Origin: Setophaga petechia
Taxonomy: Eukaryota > Chordata > Aves > Passeriformes > Parulidae
DNA length: 64,000 bases
Assembly (NCBI GenBank): GCA_024362935.1
Contig: JANCRA010000011.1
Location: forward strand, 2,790,001-2,854,000
Reading direction: 5' to 3'
Within the stretch, counting starts at the first letter, position 1. The number at the start of each line of letters is the position of its first letter. Under the pieces are notes generated by a model. It saw only the letters and a list, made by a program, of their open reading frames with translations. It had not been told where the DNA came from and searched no databases. The position numbers and the translations under genes were made by a program. Shown here piece after piece: positions 1 through 26,744 of this stretch.

Positions 1-473
1 GCAACAGCAAACTGGAAGTTCTCTACAAATCACAAGTTACTGCCCAGCACACCCACAGCACAGTGTGCAGCAGTTCAGAAAAACATGGTTTCTTTTCTTT
101 CAGCTTCCACAGTTCTTTCACTCAGAAGAATCATCCTGACTACAGCTAAAGGCCAGAGCCTTCCTGTGTCACTCTTTTCTGCTACACGAGTCAAGGTGAT
201 GTACGAAAATCCAATTCCAAACTTTTCCCTTATGTAAACCTACAACTACAGTCCCACAGCCAATCCAATAAAGCTTTCCTTTAATTGAACCCATGGTCAA
301 TGGCTGTGCAAGAACATTATGCAAAGGCTACAAAAAATCACATCATGTCAGCAGCTGGACACTATGACATTAAGGAAACTATTGATTAATCTTAGATTTA
401 TACAAACTTCAAGAGTCTCCTTCTATGGATTCCATGAACCATTTCCTCAATGGCAATCCACCTACTGAGTTAC

Positions 474-16631
<16,158 letters not shown>

Positions 16632-16941
16632 CTCCGGCGGGGGTGCGGAGCCTCTCCGCAGCGGGCAGAGGAGGGGAGAGCTCAGCAGGCGGTGCAGCCG
16701 CAGCCCCCGGCACCAGCCCCGACGCGGCGCGCACTCGCGGCGCGGCCTCCACCGCCACACGTGGACGCCCACGCCCCGGCACCGCGCATGCGCACTCTCC
16801 CGGCAGAACGCTGAAGGACTACATTTCCCAGAGGCCCCGCGGGAAGTGGTGGGCGGGGCGTGCTCCGACAGAACGCTAAGAGGAGGGAGTGCAGGAGGGG
16901 AGGCCCCAGCCGTCACTGCAGCGTCGGGACTAGCTCCTACT
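16632..16941. promoter_or_regulatory. Divergent CpG promoter of POP1 and RIDA
   Basis: The two start codons are only 310 bp apart, in GC- and CpG-rich sequence without a TATA box. Visible motifs are an E-box CACGTG (16758-16763), a perfect NRF1-type CGCGCATGCGCA (16783-16794), a ZNF143/SBF-type ACTACATTTCCCAGA (16818-16832) and a GC box in GTGGGCGGGGCG (about 16848-16859). This combination is typical of housekeeping bidirectional promoters. Transcription start sites cannot be placed from sequence. Confidence 0.8.
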
Positions 16942-17003
16942 ATGGCCTCGCTCGTGAAGAAAATAATCAGCACTACTAAAGCCCCTGCACTGGGTCCCTA
17001 CAG
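16942..17003 (+). CDS. RIDA: RIDA coding exon 1
   Basis: 62 bp, 20 codons plus 2 nt, [20 protein letters not shown], donor TACAG|GTAATG. A CR1 starts within about 10 bp of the donor. Confidence 0.95.
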
Positions 17004-20000
17004 GTAATGCCTGAGAAAGATCTGAGAGTCTTGGTGGATAACAAGTTGACTGTGAGTCGGCAGTGCCCTTGCAGCCAATGGTATCCTGGGGTGCATCAGG
17101 AACAGTGGCCGGCAGGTCGAGGGAGGTGATCCTGCCCCTCTGCTCAGCCCTAGTGGGGCCACATCTGGAGAACTGTGTCCAATTCTGCGCTCCTCAGTAC
17201 AGGAAAGACAAGGAGCTACTGGAGAGGGTCAACAGAGGGGCACAAAGATGATGAGGGGTCTGGAGTGTCTTGAGGAGAGATGGGGGAGCTGTTTAGTCCG
17301 GAGAAGACTGAGAGGGGATCTCATCGACTCCTCTTAAATTCCTCAAAGGCAGCTGCCAGAATCTTTTTCAGAATCTTTTCAGTGGTGTCTATTGATAGGA
17401 CAAGGGGCAATGGCCATAAACTAGAACAGAGGAAGTTTCAGCTCAACATGAGGAAGAATTTCTCTATATTGAAGAGTGGCAGAGCAGTGGAGCAGGCTGC
17501 CCAGGGAGGCTGTAGCGTGTCCCTCTCTGGAGACATTCCAAACCCAGCTGGATGCGTTCCTGTGTTACCTGCTCCAGGTACCCCTGCCTTGGCCGGGGGG
17601 CTTGGACGGAATGATCTCCAGAGGACCCTTCCAACCCTAACAATTTTGTGATTTTGGGAGCGGGAAGTCTCTCAGGAGGTGCAGGAGCAGGTTTTGCTGG
17701 CAGGGTTTTGGTAGGTCCCTGGGGGTCTCTCAGGCCTGGGACTGAGGTGAGGGCAGGACCCTGAGCAGGAGCCACTCCTGGTACCCCTTCCCCAGTAACA
17801 CCCAGGGGCACCTGGAGTCCCAAAGAATGGGGCTGTGGGGCCCTGCAAACTGCAGCCCCATAGAGGGAGGGGGAACAGCTCAAAAAGTTAGTTTGGGAAA
17901 ATAATTCTGAAATTAGTGGTAAGAAGTGAATTAAAAAAAAAAAAAAAGGAAAAAAGAAGAATGGTTGCTCTCCAAAAAGAGGTGCTTGGCTAGAGACAAG
18001 CATGTTGTGCAGGGAAGCTAGAGATGCTGACTATGCAGGTGATACAGAGTGAAGGCTGAGCCCAATCCAGGGCGAGCTTGGTTAGATGGAGAAATCAATG
18101 CATGGGAATTGAAAATTTCTTTCTTTTTTGAATCGTTATAAATGTTTTTCAGTCTACAAACTTAACTGCTGCAAAAATATGTAAGATGTTCAACACGTTC
18201 ACAACTATGTTGCTGTAGCAGTTTTGTATATCATTAAAATGAAAAATCCTAGTTTTAATTGGAGAAAGGTTTCTCTTTGCAATTTGGATATGAAAAAATG
18301 TTCAGTCAGTATAATAGATTGTCATAGCTAAAGTACAAAAGGGCTTTTACCAGGACGTTTTCTAAGAATTTTTAATTCTATATTCAGGCTTTGTGTTCAC
18401 AATAGCATCTTTGTGCCTTCCAGGTGCATTTTTGTCTCCATTACTTTGTGTCCTGAGCTGAGCTTTCTAAGCTTCAAACTTCTTATAGGCATTATAAAGA
18501 TGGAAAAATACGAAGTGTAGAAGCAGAGAGACATGACATTAAGGTTAACTTCTGTAAATAATAAACTGTTGGTGGATTGCAGCCAGGGGCCTGGCATTGC
18601 TTGGCATCAGGAGAACATCTAAGACATGGGAAGGCAACAATTCTTTGTCCGCATGCCCACACCACTTTCCAAGCCTCCAACATGGCTTTCCACTCTAAAA
18701 TGTTGTGCTTATTGGTAGTTTTTGATGAAACACTGCTTATTGTGCAGCCTGTTAAATGTATGACAGGTCTAACATCAATAAGTTTATCACTAACTTAGTT
18801 TATCAGATTTTAGTAAACTTGTCAAAGTCCAGAGAGCAGAAGTTGCACAAGAAATAACTGCCACATCTCTGCTCTGAGGTCTGAGCTTGGTTACAGCAAT
18901 GAAGGATTGGGATGAATGAGCTGCATTCCTGGTTTTGCTACAGCCCTTCAATATGCTTTTTGGTGACCTATTTTTACTGTATTTTTCTATTTCCTTTACT
19001 GCATCCATTTGCCAATATCTTGAGATAGGTAGATATATAAAAAGACACCTTATGTGTATGGATCTGTATATCTCATTAATGTTATTAGCCTTTTGAAGGA
19101 TACTGTTCTTGTATTAATCCACAATCATTTGTGTGAAGAAGATCTGATTAACAGAGAGTGGTTCCTAACACCATCTCTCTGACAGACAGTGTTGTTCCAA
19201 GGTCACAGTGTCTGCCCAGTTGTGCCTTTAGGCACACTGAAACGTGACTGGCTTTAGGCACACATTCACATCCCTGCTGATAAATCAGTAGCTATGACTG
19301 GCCCTAATTACATGGTGCATCTGCAGTTAAAAAATTATTTGGGTTTGTGGAGTTGAAATTTTCTCTTAGCTGCGCTTGTGCGTTTGAGTGCATTTCAAGT
19401 GTATTCCTTGGCTGGTAAATTGTTGTAGCCTCAGTGAATGGAGAACTCCACTGGTGAGCACACCAAGAGGAGAAAGCTGAGCAGACACAATAAGGCTGCT
19501 GCAGATATTGATCTGGCAGTGGTATCAGAAGGCTTCAGCTTGTTCTTTCCCAAGTTATTAATGATTTAGGACTCTCAGAAGGTCTCCGTTGAGATAAACA
19601 TTTCACTGTCATTTGCTTTGTGATAAACAATACAAGACAATCTCTTGTAGTGGAGAGCACATGCCTTCTTGTTGCACGGTTCCCTGTGCTTCAAACAGAA
19701 GCAGAAGGTTGTGCTCTGAGGGCCTCCCTCCACAGCAGGAGTGGTAGCAAAGAAAAACTAAAGAAGCCTGTGTGTACCTGCACACATTTCTATCAACAAG
19801 ACTGTGTCAGCTAGAAAACTACTCTATTCACTGGTTTCTCTTCCTTGTACGGTGTAGTTTTATTTACTCCAGTTTTGTTAGTTGATGACAGAAAAAATAA
19901 TTCCCGTGTCAGATAGTTTGCTGTATCTGACAAGGTATTGGCTATTTTTCCCCTTAGGAAATTGCAGGAGAATGTAGGACAGGTGTAACAGAAGAGATGG

Positions 20001-23000
20001 GAAGTTCAAACTGCCTAACCCTGATAATTTGACTGAGTCCCTAGATTAGGTTAGTACCTTGTGAGGTGAATGGATTAAGACAATCCAACTGAGTGAATCT
20101 CAGCTGATAGATGTACTGAAAACATTCTCTGAATGTGTCCCTCTTTTTCCATCAACATTAAAGGGAAGCAAACCTCCTATTTCAGATACTTCAGGGAGTT
20201 GCCTAACTCTAGTTTGTGTAGCTTGAGAGAGTTGCTGAATGGTCAAAACAATGCATTTTCTTGTGGAATGAGATGAGGTATGAAAAATGGTGTTGACACG
20301 CCATAAGCACTTGCAAAAAAATCTTTCTATAATTTCTTTGCAAAATATTTTTAATTTTTGGTTGAAGAGAATTAAATTGTGTCTCTTGTATAATGTTTGC
20401 TAGGTAGTTTAAATCATTGCTTTCAACTTTTGACCTCTTTGTAGTAGAGACATTATTAATTGCTGACTCAACTTCAGCAAAAGCACACTTGACATTTTTA
20501 TATAAGTGTTTTGCAAATAGCTTGAATTTTGCATTCTTCTGAATTAACCCAGCAAAGAAGTTGCTCAGGTTATTTGGTGAGAGGAGAGTGATTGTTCTGG
20601 GAATTGAGTGATCAACGTGTTTTGCTGACTGGCCAAATTCATTACTCTGGAGGAATACTGCCAGAGAATCAGGGTGCAGGGTCACCTCACAGCTGTAACT
20701 CGTTATCATAGTGCCTGTTTAAGAAGAAAAATGTTAAATATCTTTTAACTTTTCCTTTTTTTTCCTTCCTTGCTCTGCAGCTGAATTGTGGTTGAAAGGT
20801 ATTGTCTGCTTCTCAAACAGGGATGGAATATTTATCTGGGCAGGTGCAAAAAATGTTTTTATTTATTCTGCCTTCCCTCTGTGCTATTTGCTGTGTGGAA
20901 CCTGTAGCTTAGTTTAGTGTTGTGTTACTGCATTCACACCTTGTGCCTTTGCAGGAAACAGGGTTTATCTCCTCGAGGGCCGAGCTCAGATGGTGTAATC
21001 CCAGCTCTTCAAAAGCATAAGCAGATTGATGTGTGACTGCATGTACAGACTTGCATGTGCAAAACCTCAGTCTTCTCCTAATGCATTATAAAGTGGTGTA
21101 GAAAATTTGAAATGTACTTTTGGATTTGAAATTTGAAATGTTTTTGTGGGGGAACATTAAACCTAAAATGGCACTTGTGCTTTCAGCCAAGCCGTGCTGG
21201 TGGACCGGACAATGTACATTGCGGGGCAGATCGGGCTGGAGCCTTCCACGGGGCAGCTTGTCTCTGGAGGGGCAAAGGAGGAAGCCAAGCAGGTAAGAAG
21301 TCTTCCAGCAATGAACTTGTAATAGAGTTGCCATGTGTCTAATTAAAGGTGGAATTGTGAGAAATTGAGGAGTGATAGAGAGCACATCACATTGTCCAGA
21401 TGGGGCAAAAGCAGGAGGAAGTCATTCCATCTTAACTAATGCTATCTTTTTTCCAACAGCTTGGAAAACATGAAGGTCAGGGTAGAAATCTGTTTCATGT
21501 AGGAAGGTATGAAAGAATCAGTGTTTGAAGCAAAGGTTCACACCCCAGTAAAAACCCTGGCTTGAGTCAGGGAAAGTTTTACTCCCCCAGCAGCAAAGAG
21601 GTGGAGTGAGATAATAGGATGAGATGGAGGTGCATCATGTATTTACATCTAATGAATGGATGGTTTAATATTATTAGACGCTCCCTCCTATTAACTTTGA
21701 TTTAAGTCAGTCTTTTTTTGACAGGTGAGGTTTTGCTGGTTGAACAGTAAAACTTCAGCCAAGTCACAAGTTATATTTACATACTTACATAAATATAACC
21801 CAGCTGATAGCTAAAAGATTTTTGTTTCATGTTTTCTTTAGGCTCTAAAAAACATGGGAGAAATCCTGAAAGCTGCAGGCTGTGACTATGGCAATGGTAA
21901 GTGCTGCTGTGACTCTGGCAAACAGGTGGTTGTTTTTACCTGAATTAAAATATTAAAAAATCAAGTGACCTTTAAAAAAAAAAAAAGAAAAAAGCTATTT
22001 GCTGAACATTCAATTGTTACCAATAGCTGGAAGAAACAAAAGAAATTGTGAATTTAGGTTAAAAAATAAAAGAAATTAATCTACATGGAAGTCTTTGCAA
22101 TGTGTATCGATGGTACACTGTCTTTCACCAAAAACTTCTGGCAGTGGTACTAATGTTTTAATTCCAGCTGGGGAAGCTTGGGTACAGACAATGTTGCAGT
22201 GACTACAGACATTTTAAGCATCCTAGGCTTTGCTCCAGGGGAAAGCAGCTTTGTATCTATGCTGTTAGTATTCTAGACACTATTTTTGGGCAGAGGATTC
22301 TACTGGTGAAGCCACACCAAGATTAATGCTGGGTTAGGCAGTCCTGGGAAAAAATTCTAGCACAGAGTATATTTTCAGACCTTCCATGAACTTTTTTTTC
22401 TGGCAGCAGATATTATATATAAGTTATTGCCAGCAGCTGGCTTACAACAGCTGTTTTAATTGATCTGCTTATCAGTTCAGTGCCTCTTGGGAGAATTTGG
22501 CTGTTTCAGAGCTAGTCAGGAATGGTTTAATTCCCTAAAGTTTTATTACATACTAGGTGCTCAGATTTTTTAGGTGGTTCCTTAGGTTGTAGCTCTAATG
22601 GTCAATATCTGCAAAACTTTTCAAATTGTTTAGAATACTTGAGAGAAATGTATAAAATAAAAGCAAGAAATGCACTATTTTTTTTTCAAATTTTTATGCA
22701 AGTCAGAAGTCTAAAATAACTGCACTTACATAATTTCTAGTTGTGAAGACTACAGTTTTGATGGCAGACATGAAGGACTACAATGATATCAATGATGTTT
22801 ACAAACAATGTAAGTAGATATTTTACTTGTGTTTTACCATTATGGCTTGTGGAACAAATTACGTTCATGATAGTCAAAGTGTTTTAATGACTCAGATGAT
22901 GTAATTCCATATTCTTTGAAATTCCTGTAGAAATTTTTTTAAAATTTCAAGTATCAGATCAAGCAGCGCCTAATTTCATGTGGATTTGTGTTCTACCATC

Positions 23001-24894
23001 CCACTAACTAACTCACTGTCCTGCAAAGATCAGCTCCTGCTATCCCTACAGGTTGATGTTCTTTGCCTCTTACCTTGCTTTGATGTTCTGCTGTCCTGGC
23101 TGTAATTCTACTGTAGGCAGCCTCCAATGCTGAATTTCAGATTTTATATCTCCATTTCTTTAAAGTCTGTATCTTTGAACAATTTGAGGGCCATTGTTAT
23201 GGGACAGGGCTCGTTCTTTATACAAGGATGAGCCATGCTGCTCCCCTTGAAGAAAAAAGAACAATGCTTGGTCAACAAAAGTGAGTGTAGACTGAAATAG
23301 GTGATTCCAACAAGCCATGTTGTGCAGAATAATTTGGGACAATTTGCATGAGCTCCTTATTTATATAGCTTTGGCTTTTAATTAGATAGCAGCTTCTGGT
23401 CTTGAATGAAGTCTCATTGAGAAGCAAGTAAGCAAGTCTCCTACTTGTCAGAATGTCCTGGGGGGTGTGAGTGCTTAAGCTGGGTAAAACCAGACCAGCT
23501 GCATGCTTAGTTACTTGTTACCTCCAGCTGGAGTTTGAGCAAACAGTTGCTGCTGTTCTCTCATTGAGTGTTTTTATCTCAATGCAGAACCCCAACACTT
23601 CCCTTATTAACAGTTTTGTGATTACAGTCACTAGTAAAACTTTGACTTCATTATGCAAATTTCTTGGAAGTGTTCAGTCAGGTTGGATGGGACTTTGAGC
23701 AGTCTGATACAGTGAAAGATGTTCTTGGCTGTGGCATGGTGGTGGACTATGTAATCTCTAAAGGTTTCTTACAGTCTGGACTATTCTAATATTCTATAAA
23801 TTCAGCTCTTATATCTTTACCAGTACCCTTACCCTTGTTCTACTATCTGTGATTGTCAGGTCTAAATGGGCCTATTTTTCCTCTGTTTTCCTTTGATATG
23901 AGTAAGGTTGGACTCCTGATGACTTCATGTGAATCTGGGATCTTTTCTCACGACTCTTTTGGCAGAGGCCTGTTTCTCTCTCCTGCTCTTTCTGTGAAAG
24001 AGCCATCTCCCACTCCCACCACTCCACTGGTGTTTGAAACTGGATGATCACCATTCTGATTTAATCATCCTTTTGCAGCCAAGTTGGTGTGAAGGCCCTG
24101 CAGTGTCAGCAGAATACAGGTTATCACTGGCCACCAGGTCACAACTGCAGCTGGCTGCTTGGGGATGAGTGGTGGCTTGCTGAGATTGAGAGCAGTCAGT
24201 CCCTAAAACAAAAAAACACAAGGCTGGCATAGAAGTCTTGTAGCCTTGAACCTGAAACTGTTCCAATGATTTCATTTCATACAGATTACTTTGAACTGTG
24301 TTTTATCAAGCCAAGGTTAGTGATTGCTGGATGTTTCTGTTTAAATTACAGTTTTCAAGGCAAACTTCCCAGCCAGAGCAGCTTATCAAGTTGCTGCTTT
24401 GCCCAAAGTAAGTGTTACTTTTCTATCTACAAAAAACCTCAACATTTTCTGGAATACTACTGAAGCATTCTGACAGCTTTTCAAAATCTGAAATAGCTTT
24501 GATTGCAATTATTTCAATAAAGACTCTTAATTAGTTTGTTTTCTAAGTATACCATTGTTATTCCCACACATTGTCAGAGATCTGAATGTGAGATACATAT
24601 CTCTTTATGGTGGAAGATAGACAAAACATTAGAAATAAGGGGTTATGATACTTAAGTAAGCATAAATTGAATTTACAACATACTGAACATTGCTAAATCA
24701 GTAATACAACTGTCAGAAATATAATCTCTCTCAAACGTCACTGTTTTTTATGAAGTTGTGTTGTTCATCCAATTGCTTCATAAAACAGATACATTAAATT
24801 CCTAATATGTTTCTTCATTGTTTTGTCACAGGGGGCCAGAGTTGAGATTGAAGCTATTGCCATTCAGGGACCTCTCCAAGATGCTTCAGCATGA
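16942..24894 (+). CDS. RIDA: RIDA, reactive intermediate imine/enamine deaminase (complete)
   Basis: RIDA (HRSP12/UK114) hydrolyses reactive 2-aminoacrylate-type enamine/imine intermediates released by PLP enzymes to 2-oxo acids and ammonia. It acts as a homotrimer in cytosol and mitochondria. Exons: 16942-17003, 21187-21292, 21842-21896, 22741-22809, 24352-24407, 24832-24894. Phases close throughout, giving 136 aa plus TGA; human RIDA has 137. Family features are [51 protein letters not shown] and the signature [20 protein letters not shown]. Arg106 in that signature corresponds to the substrate-binding Arg107 of human RIDA and is intact. The start is fixed by [15 protein letters not shown], matching human MSSLIRRVISTAKAP. 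Transcription begins in the promoter shared with POP1. Poly(A) signal candidates lie at 25583 and 25610. Confidence 0.97.
17012..17655 (+). mobile_element. CR1 LINE 3' segment (about 640 bp) in RIDA intron 1
   Basis: Long match to the 3' part of CR1 ORF2 and UTR in sense orientation. Landmarks are GAGAGTCTTGGTGGATAAC, AATGGTATCCTGGGGTGC, GAGGGAGGTGATCCTGCCCC, GCTGCCCAGGGAGGC and a 3' end CCTTCCAACCCTAACAATTT then TGTGATTTTG. It starts about 8 bp after the RIDA exon 1 donor. It explains the open frames seen in this stretch. Confidence 0.93.
17656..21186 (+). other. RIDA intron 1, remainder
   Basis: Apart from the CR1 at its start and the antisense ORF at 20209-20714, this 3.5-kb stretch holds an A-run (about 17933-17946) and AT-rich unique sequence with nothing recognised. 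Confidence 0.7.
20209..20714 (-). CDS. Unidentified 166-aa ORF antisense in RIDA intron 1, possible terminal exon
   Basis: I do not recognise this protein. The open frame runs from ATG at 20709 to TAG at 20209-20211, which is long for AT-rich intron DNA. Its composition looks globular and helical rather than low-complexity, with stretches such as [40 protein letters not shown] and [12 protein letters not shown]. Immediately before the ATG, at 20715-20716, is a convincing 3' splice site on the same strand: a TTTTTCTTCTT tract and AAACAG. An AATAAA on that strand lies downstream at plus positions 19859-19864. It could be the last coding exon of an unannotated or translocated gene, a captured retrocopy, or a chance ORF. 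No upstream exon was found. Confidence 0.35.
21187..21292 (+). CDS. RIDA: RIDA coding exon 2
   Basis: 106 bp, phase 2 to phase 0, acceptor GCTTTCAG, donor AAGCAG|GTAAGA. It encodes the YIAGQIG core strand and the [16 protein letters not shown] segment. It is markedly more GC-rich than the surrounding intron. Confidence 0.96.
21842..21896 (+). CDS. RIDA: RIDA coding exon 3
   Basis: 55 bp, phase 0 to phase 1, acceptor TTCTTTAG, donor CAATG|GTAAGT. It encodes [18 protein letters not shown]. Confidence 0.96.
22741..22809 (+). CDS. RIDA: RIDA coding exon 4
   Basis: 69 bp, phase 1 to phase 1, acceptor ATTTCTAG, donor ACAAT|GTAAGT. It encodes [20 protein letters not shown]. Confidence 0.96.
23678..23803 (+). 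mobile_element. CR1 LINE 3' end remnant
   Basis: Degraded CR1 tail in sense orientation: GGTTGGATGGGACTTTGAGC, then GTGGTGGACTATGTAATCTC and CTATTCTAATATTCTATAAA at the end. Confidence 0.7.
24352..24407 (+). CDS. RIDA: RIDA coding exon 5
   Basis: 56 bp, phase 1 to phase 0, acceptor AAATTACAG, donor CCCAAA|GTAAGT. It encodes [19 protein letters not shown] with the conserved Arg. Confidence 0.95.
24832..24894 (+). CDS. RIDA: RIDA coding exon 6 with stop
   Basis: 63 bp, acceptor TTGTCACAG. It encodes [20 protein letters not shown] and ends with TGA at 24892-24894. Confidence 0.95.
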   Translation, partial: GARVEIEAIAIQGPLQDASA

Positions 24895-25582
24895 CTATAA
24901 GTAGAGACTGGATATCTTACAATGGCAGTTTTAGATTGAGTTAATACTTCTCCCTTATATCCTATTCCTACAGCTGACTAACAGCAGTTACACACAGCTG
25001 AAATCAGTAGACTTACTGAGGAAAGGTGCTTTCTTCAGCACTTACAGTGAGTTCTCTACTGGCAAACTCTGAAAAAAAGTGCCTGAGTCCTGCTAAAATC
25101 AGCTGAGCCAGATTGCAGGACAGGACCTGCCCTTTGTGGAGGTGACTGGATATTCAGGTATTAAGGTACATACCTGGGTGAATGTATTAGAGTTACACTA
25201 TGGGTGATCTGGACATGGAAAACTATACTGATTTGTAATTGTAGATCTTTAGTAAAAAAATTTAAATTAAAAAAATGACAGAAATGAGAGAACACATTAA
25301 TTGCCTAGCATACATCTTCTCTTCAGAGGAATTTTACTGTATTTGCTTCTGAATTTTCTTAACCTCTTTCTTTACATAATAGATTACTGTTGGGACTCAG
25401 ATTTTTTCATATGTAAGCAACTGCTTAACAAAGACAATATTAATTTCAGAAAGAAGGAAATTAGGATTTTCTGAAGTAAAGTTGTACCTTTAGAAATCAG
25501 ATGGAAATTAATATCTACATGTGACCTTTCTCTTGATTTTTTCATAGCAATTCAACTTTGACTGGTTTGATTTTAAAAAACC

Positions 25583-25615
25583 AATAAAAATTTAAAAATG
25601 TTTAATGAGAATAAA
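25583..25615 (+). terminator. RIDA poly(A) signal candidates
   Basis: Two AATAAA hexamers (25583-25588 and 25610-25615) lie about 0.7 kb past the RIDA stop. They are the first canonical signals downstream that I noticed. Cleavage sites were not determined. Confidence 0.55.
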
Positions 25616-26730
25616 ATATATTGCAACTGCAAAAATGTGCTTGGCTATTATGAGAACAAACTTTTCTTTTCCTGATTGTGGTTTGATACTCCATTACAAA
25701 AACAGTCTCCAGCTTGCTTATTCAATAACAAATTTGAACCAAGAGAACAGGCTTATTATCCACATCCTAATAGCTAAGGATTAAATTCTCCAGGACAGGA
25801 AGCTTTCAGCTACCATCATTACAGTTCTTGTAATTTTTTCCTCTGCCATTAAGGTCAGAAGCATTGGTTTGATGGGGTGATTATGCAATATTGAGAAATC
25901 CAACTGGTGATGCTAATAACTTATCCCATCCCTCTGTATTGATCTTCTATCAAGTAGAAATAGATACTGTGAGAACAGTCAGCCCTACTTACCAGTCCTA
26001 GATTTGATGTGAAACAGCCATTCCTCCTTTTCATTCAGCTTATAAATTGTACCATTATAGAAAAAATATTCCTAATTAGGTTTTCACAGCAAATATGTGC
26101 AGATATAAGGATTTTTTATAGTATTGCCTTGCTTTCTCTGGGAGATAATTATTTTTATTAGAAGAAAGATAATGCCTTTGTTATTTCAAAGAGCAAACTT
26201 CCAAACAGCCTTTGAAAAATGCCTGACTTTTCTCTAAATAAACTTCCTATGCATAAAGTTTCTGTTGCTCTTCTTGTTCTGTCTCCTTGCCTGTACTAAT
26301 AAGGCATCTTATGCTCTCTAGCTCTGACTCCATAAGCAATCCCACATAAGAAAACACATGGTCAGAAGTGTTAGGAAGGAGTTAAACCTAACTAATATGG
26401 CTGTGACTTTCTAGGAAACACAAAGCAGATGTTCCTTCATTTTGTTAATTAATAATAATTAAAGATAATGTAATTGAATGGAGTTACATTTAAACACTGA
26501 AATGGAGTTTAATTCCTAATTTATATTAGGTTTCTCTGTTACAGCTTTGTTTAGGTTTAATTACTTGGTTGGGATCTATTTCACTGATTTGTAGGAGATT
26601 GAGTTCAAGTTCCCTATAAATGAGCTGATTTCAATTGTTTTGAACATGAGCTGTGTTCAGCCTGTTATAACCGCAGTGGTTTATCCCTCCTTCCTGCTCG
26701 CTGCCTTCCTCCTGCGCCGCCTGGCGCCCG

Positions 26731-26744
26731 GCGCTAGGGGGCGG
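26731..26744 (+). promoter_or_regulatory. CTCF-like motif in an isolated GC-rich patch
   Basis: GCGCTAGGGGGCGG fits the CTCF core CCASYAGRKGGCRS at 12 of 14 positions. It sits in an isolated GC- and CpG-rich patch (about 26,660-26,870) inside AT-rich intergenic DNA. It is a prediction from the motif only. Confidence 0.45.

Larger units (their letters stand above)
21293..24831 (+). other. RIDA introns 2 to 5
   Basis: Introns 21293-21841, 21897-22740, 22810-24351 and 24408-24831. The third contains a CR1 3' end (about 23678-23803). The rest is AT-rich with nothing recognised. Confidence 0.75.

Noticed and set aside
17464..18003. 179-aa minus-strand frame
   Set aside because: Antisense of a CR1 tail plus an A-run; no family features.
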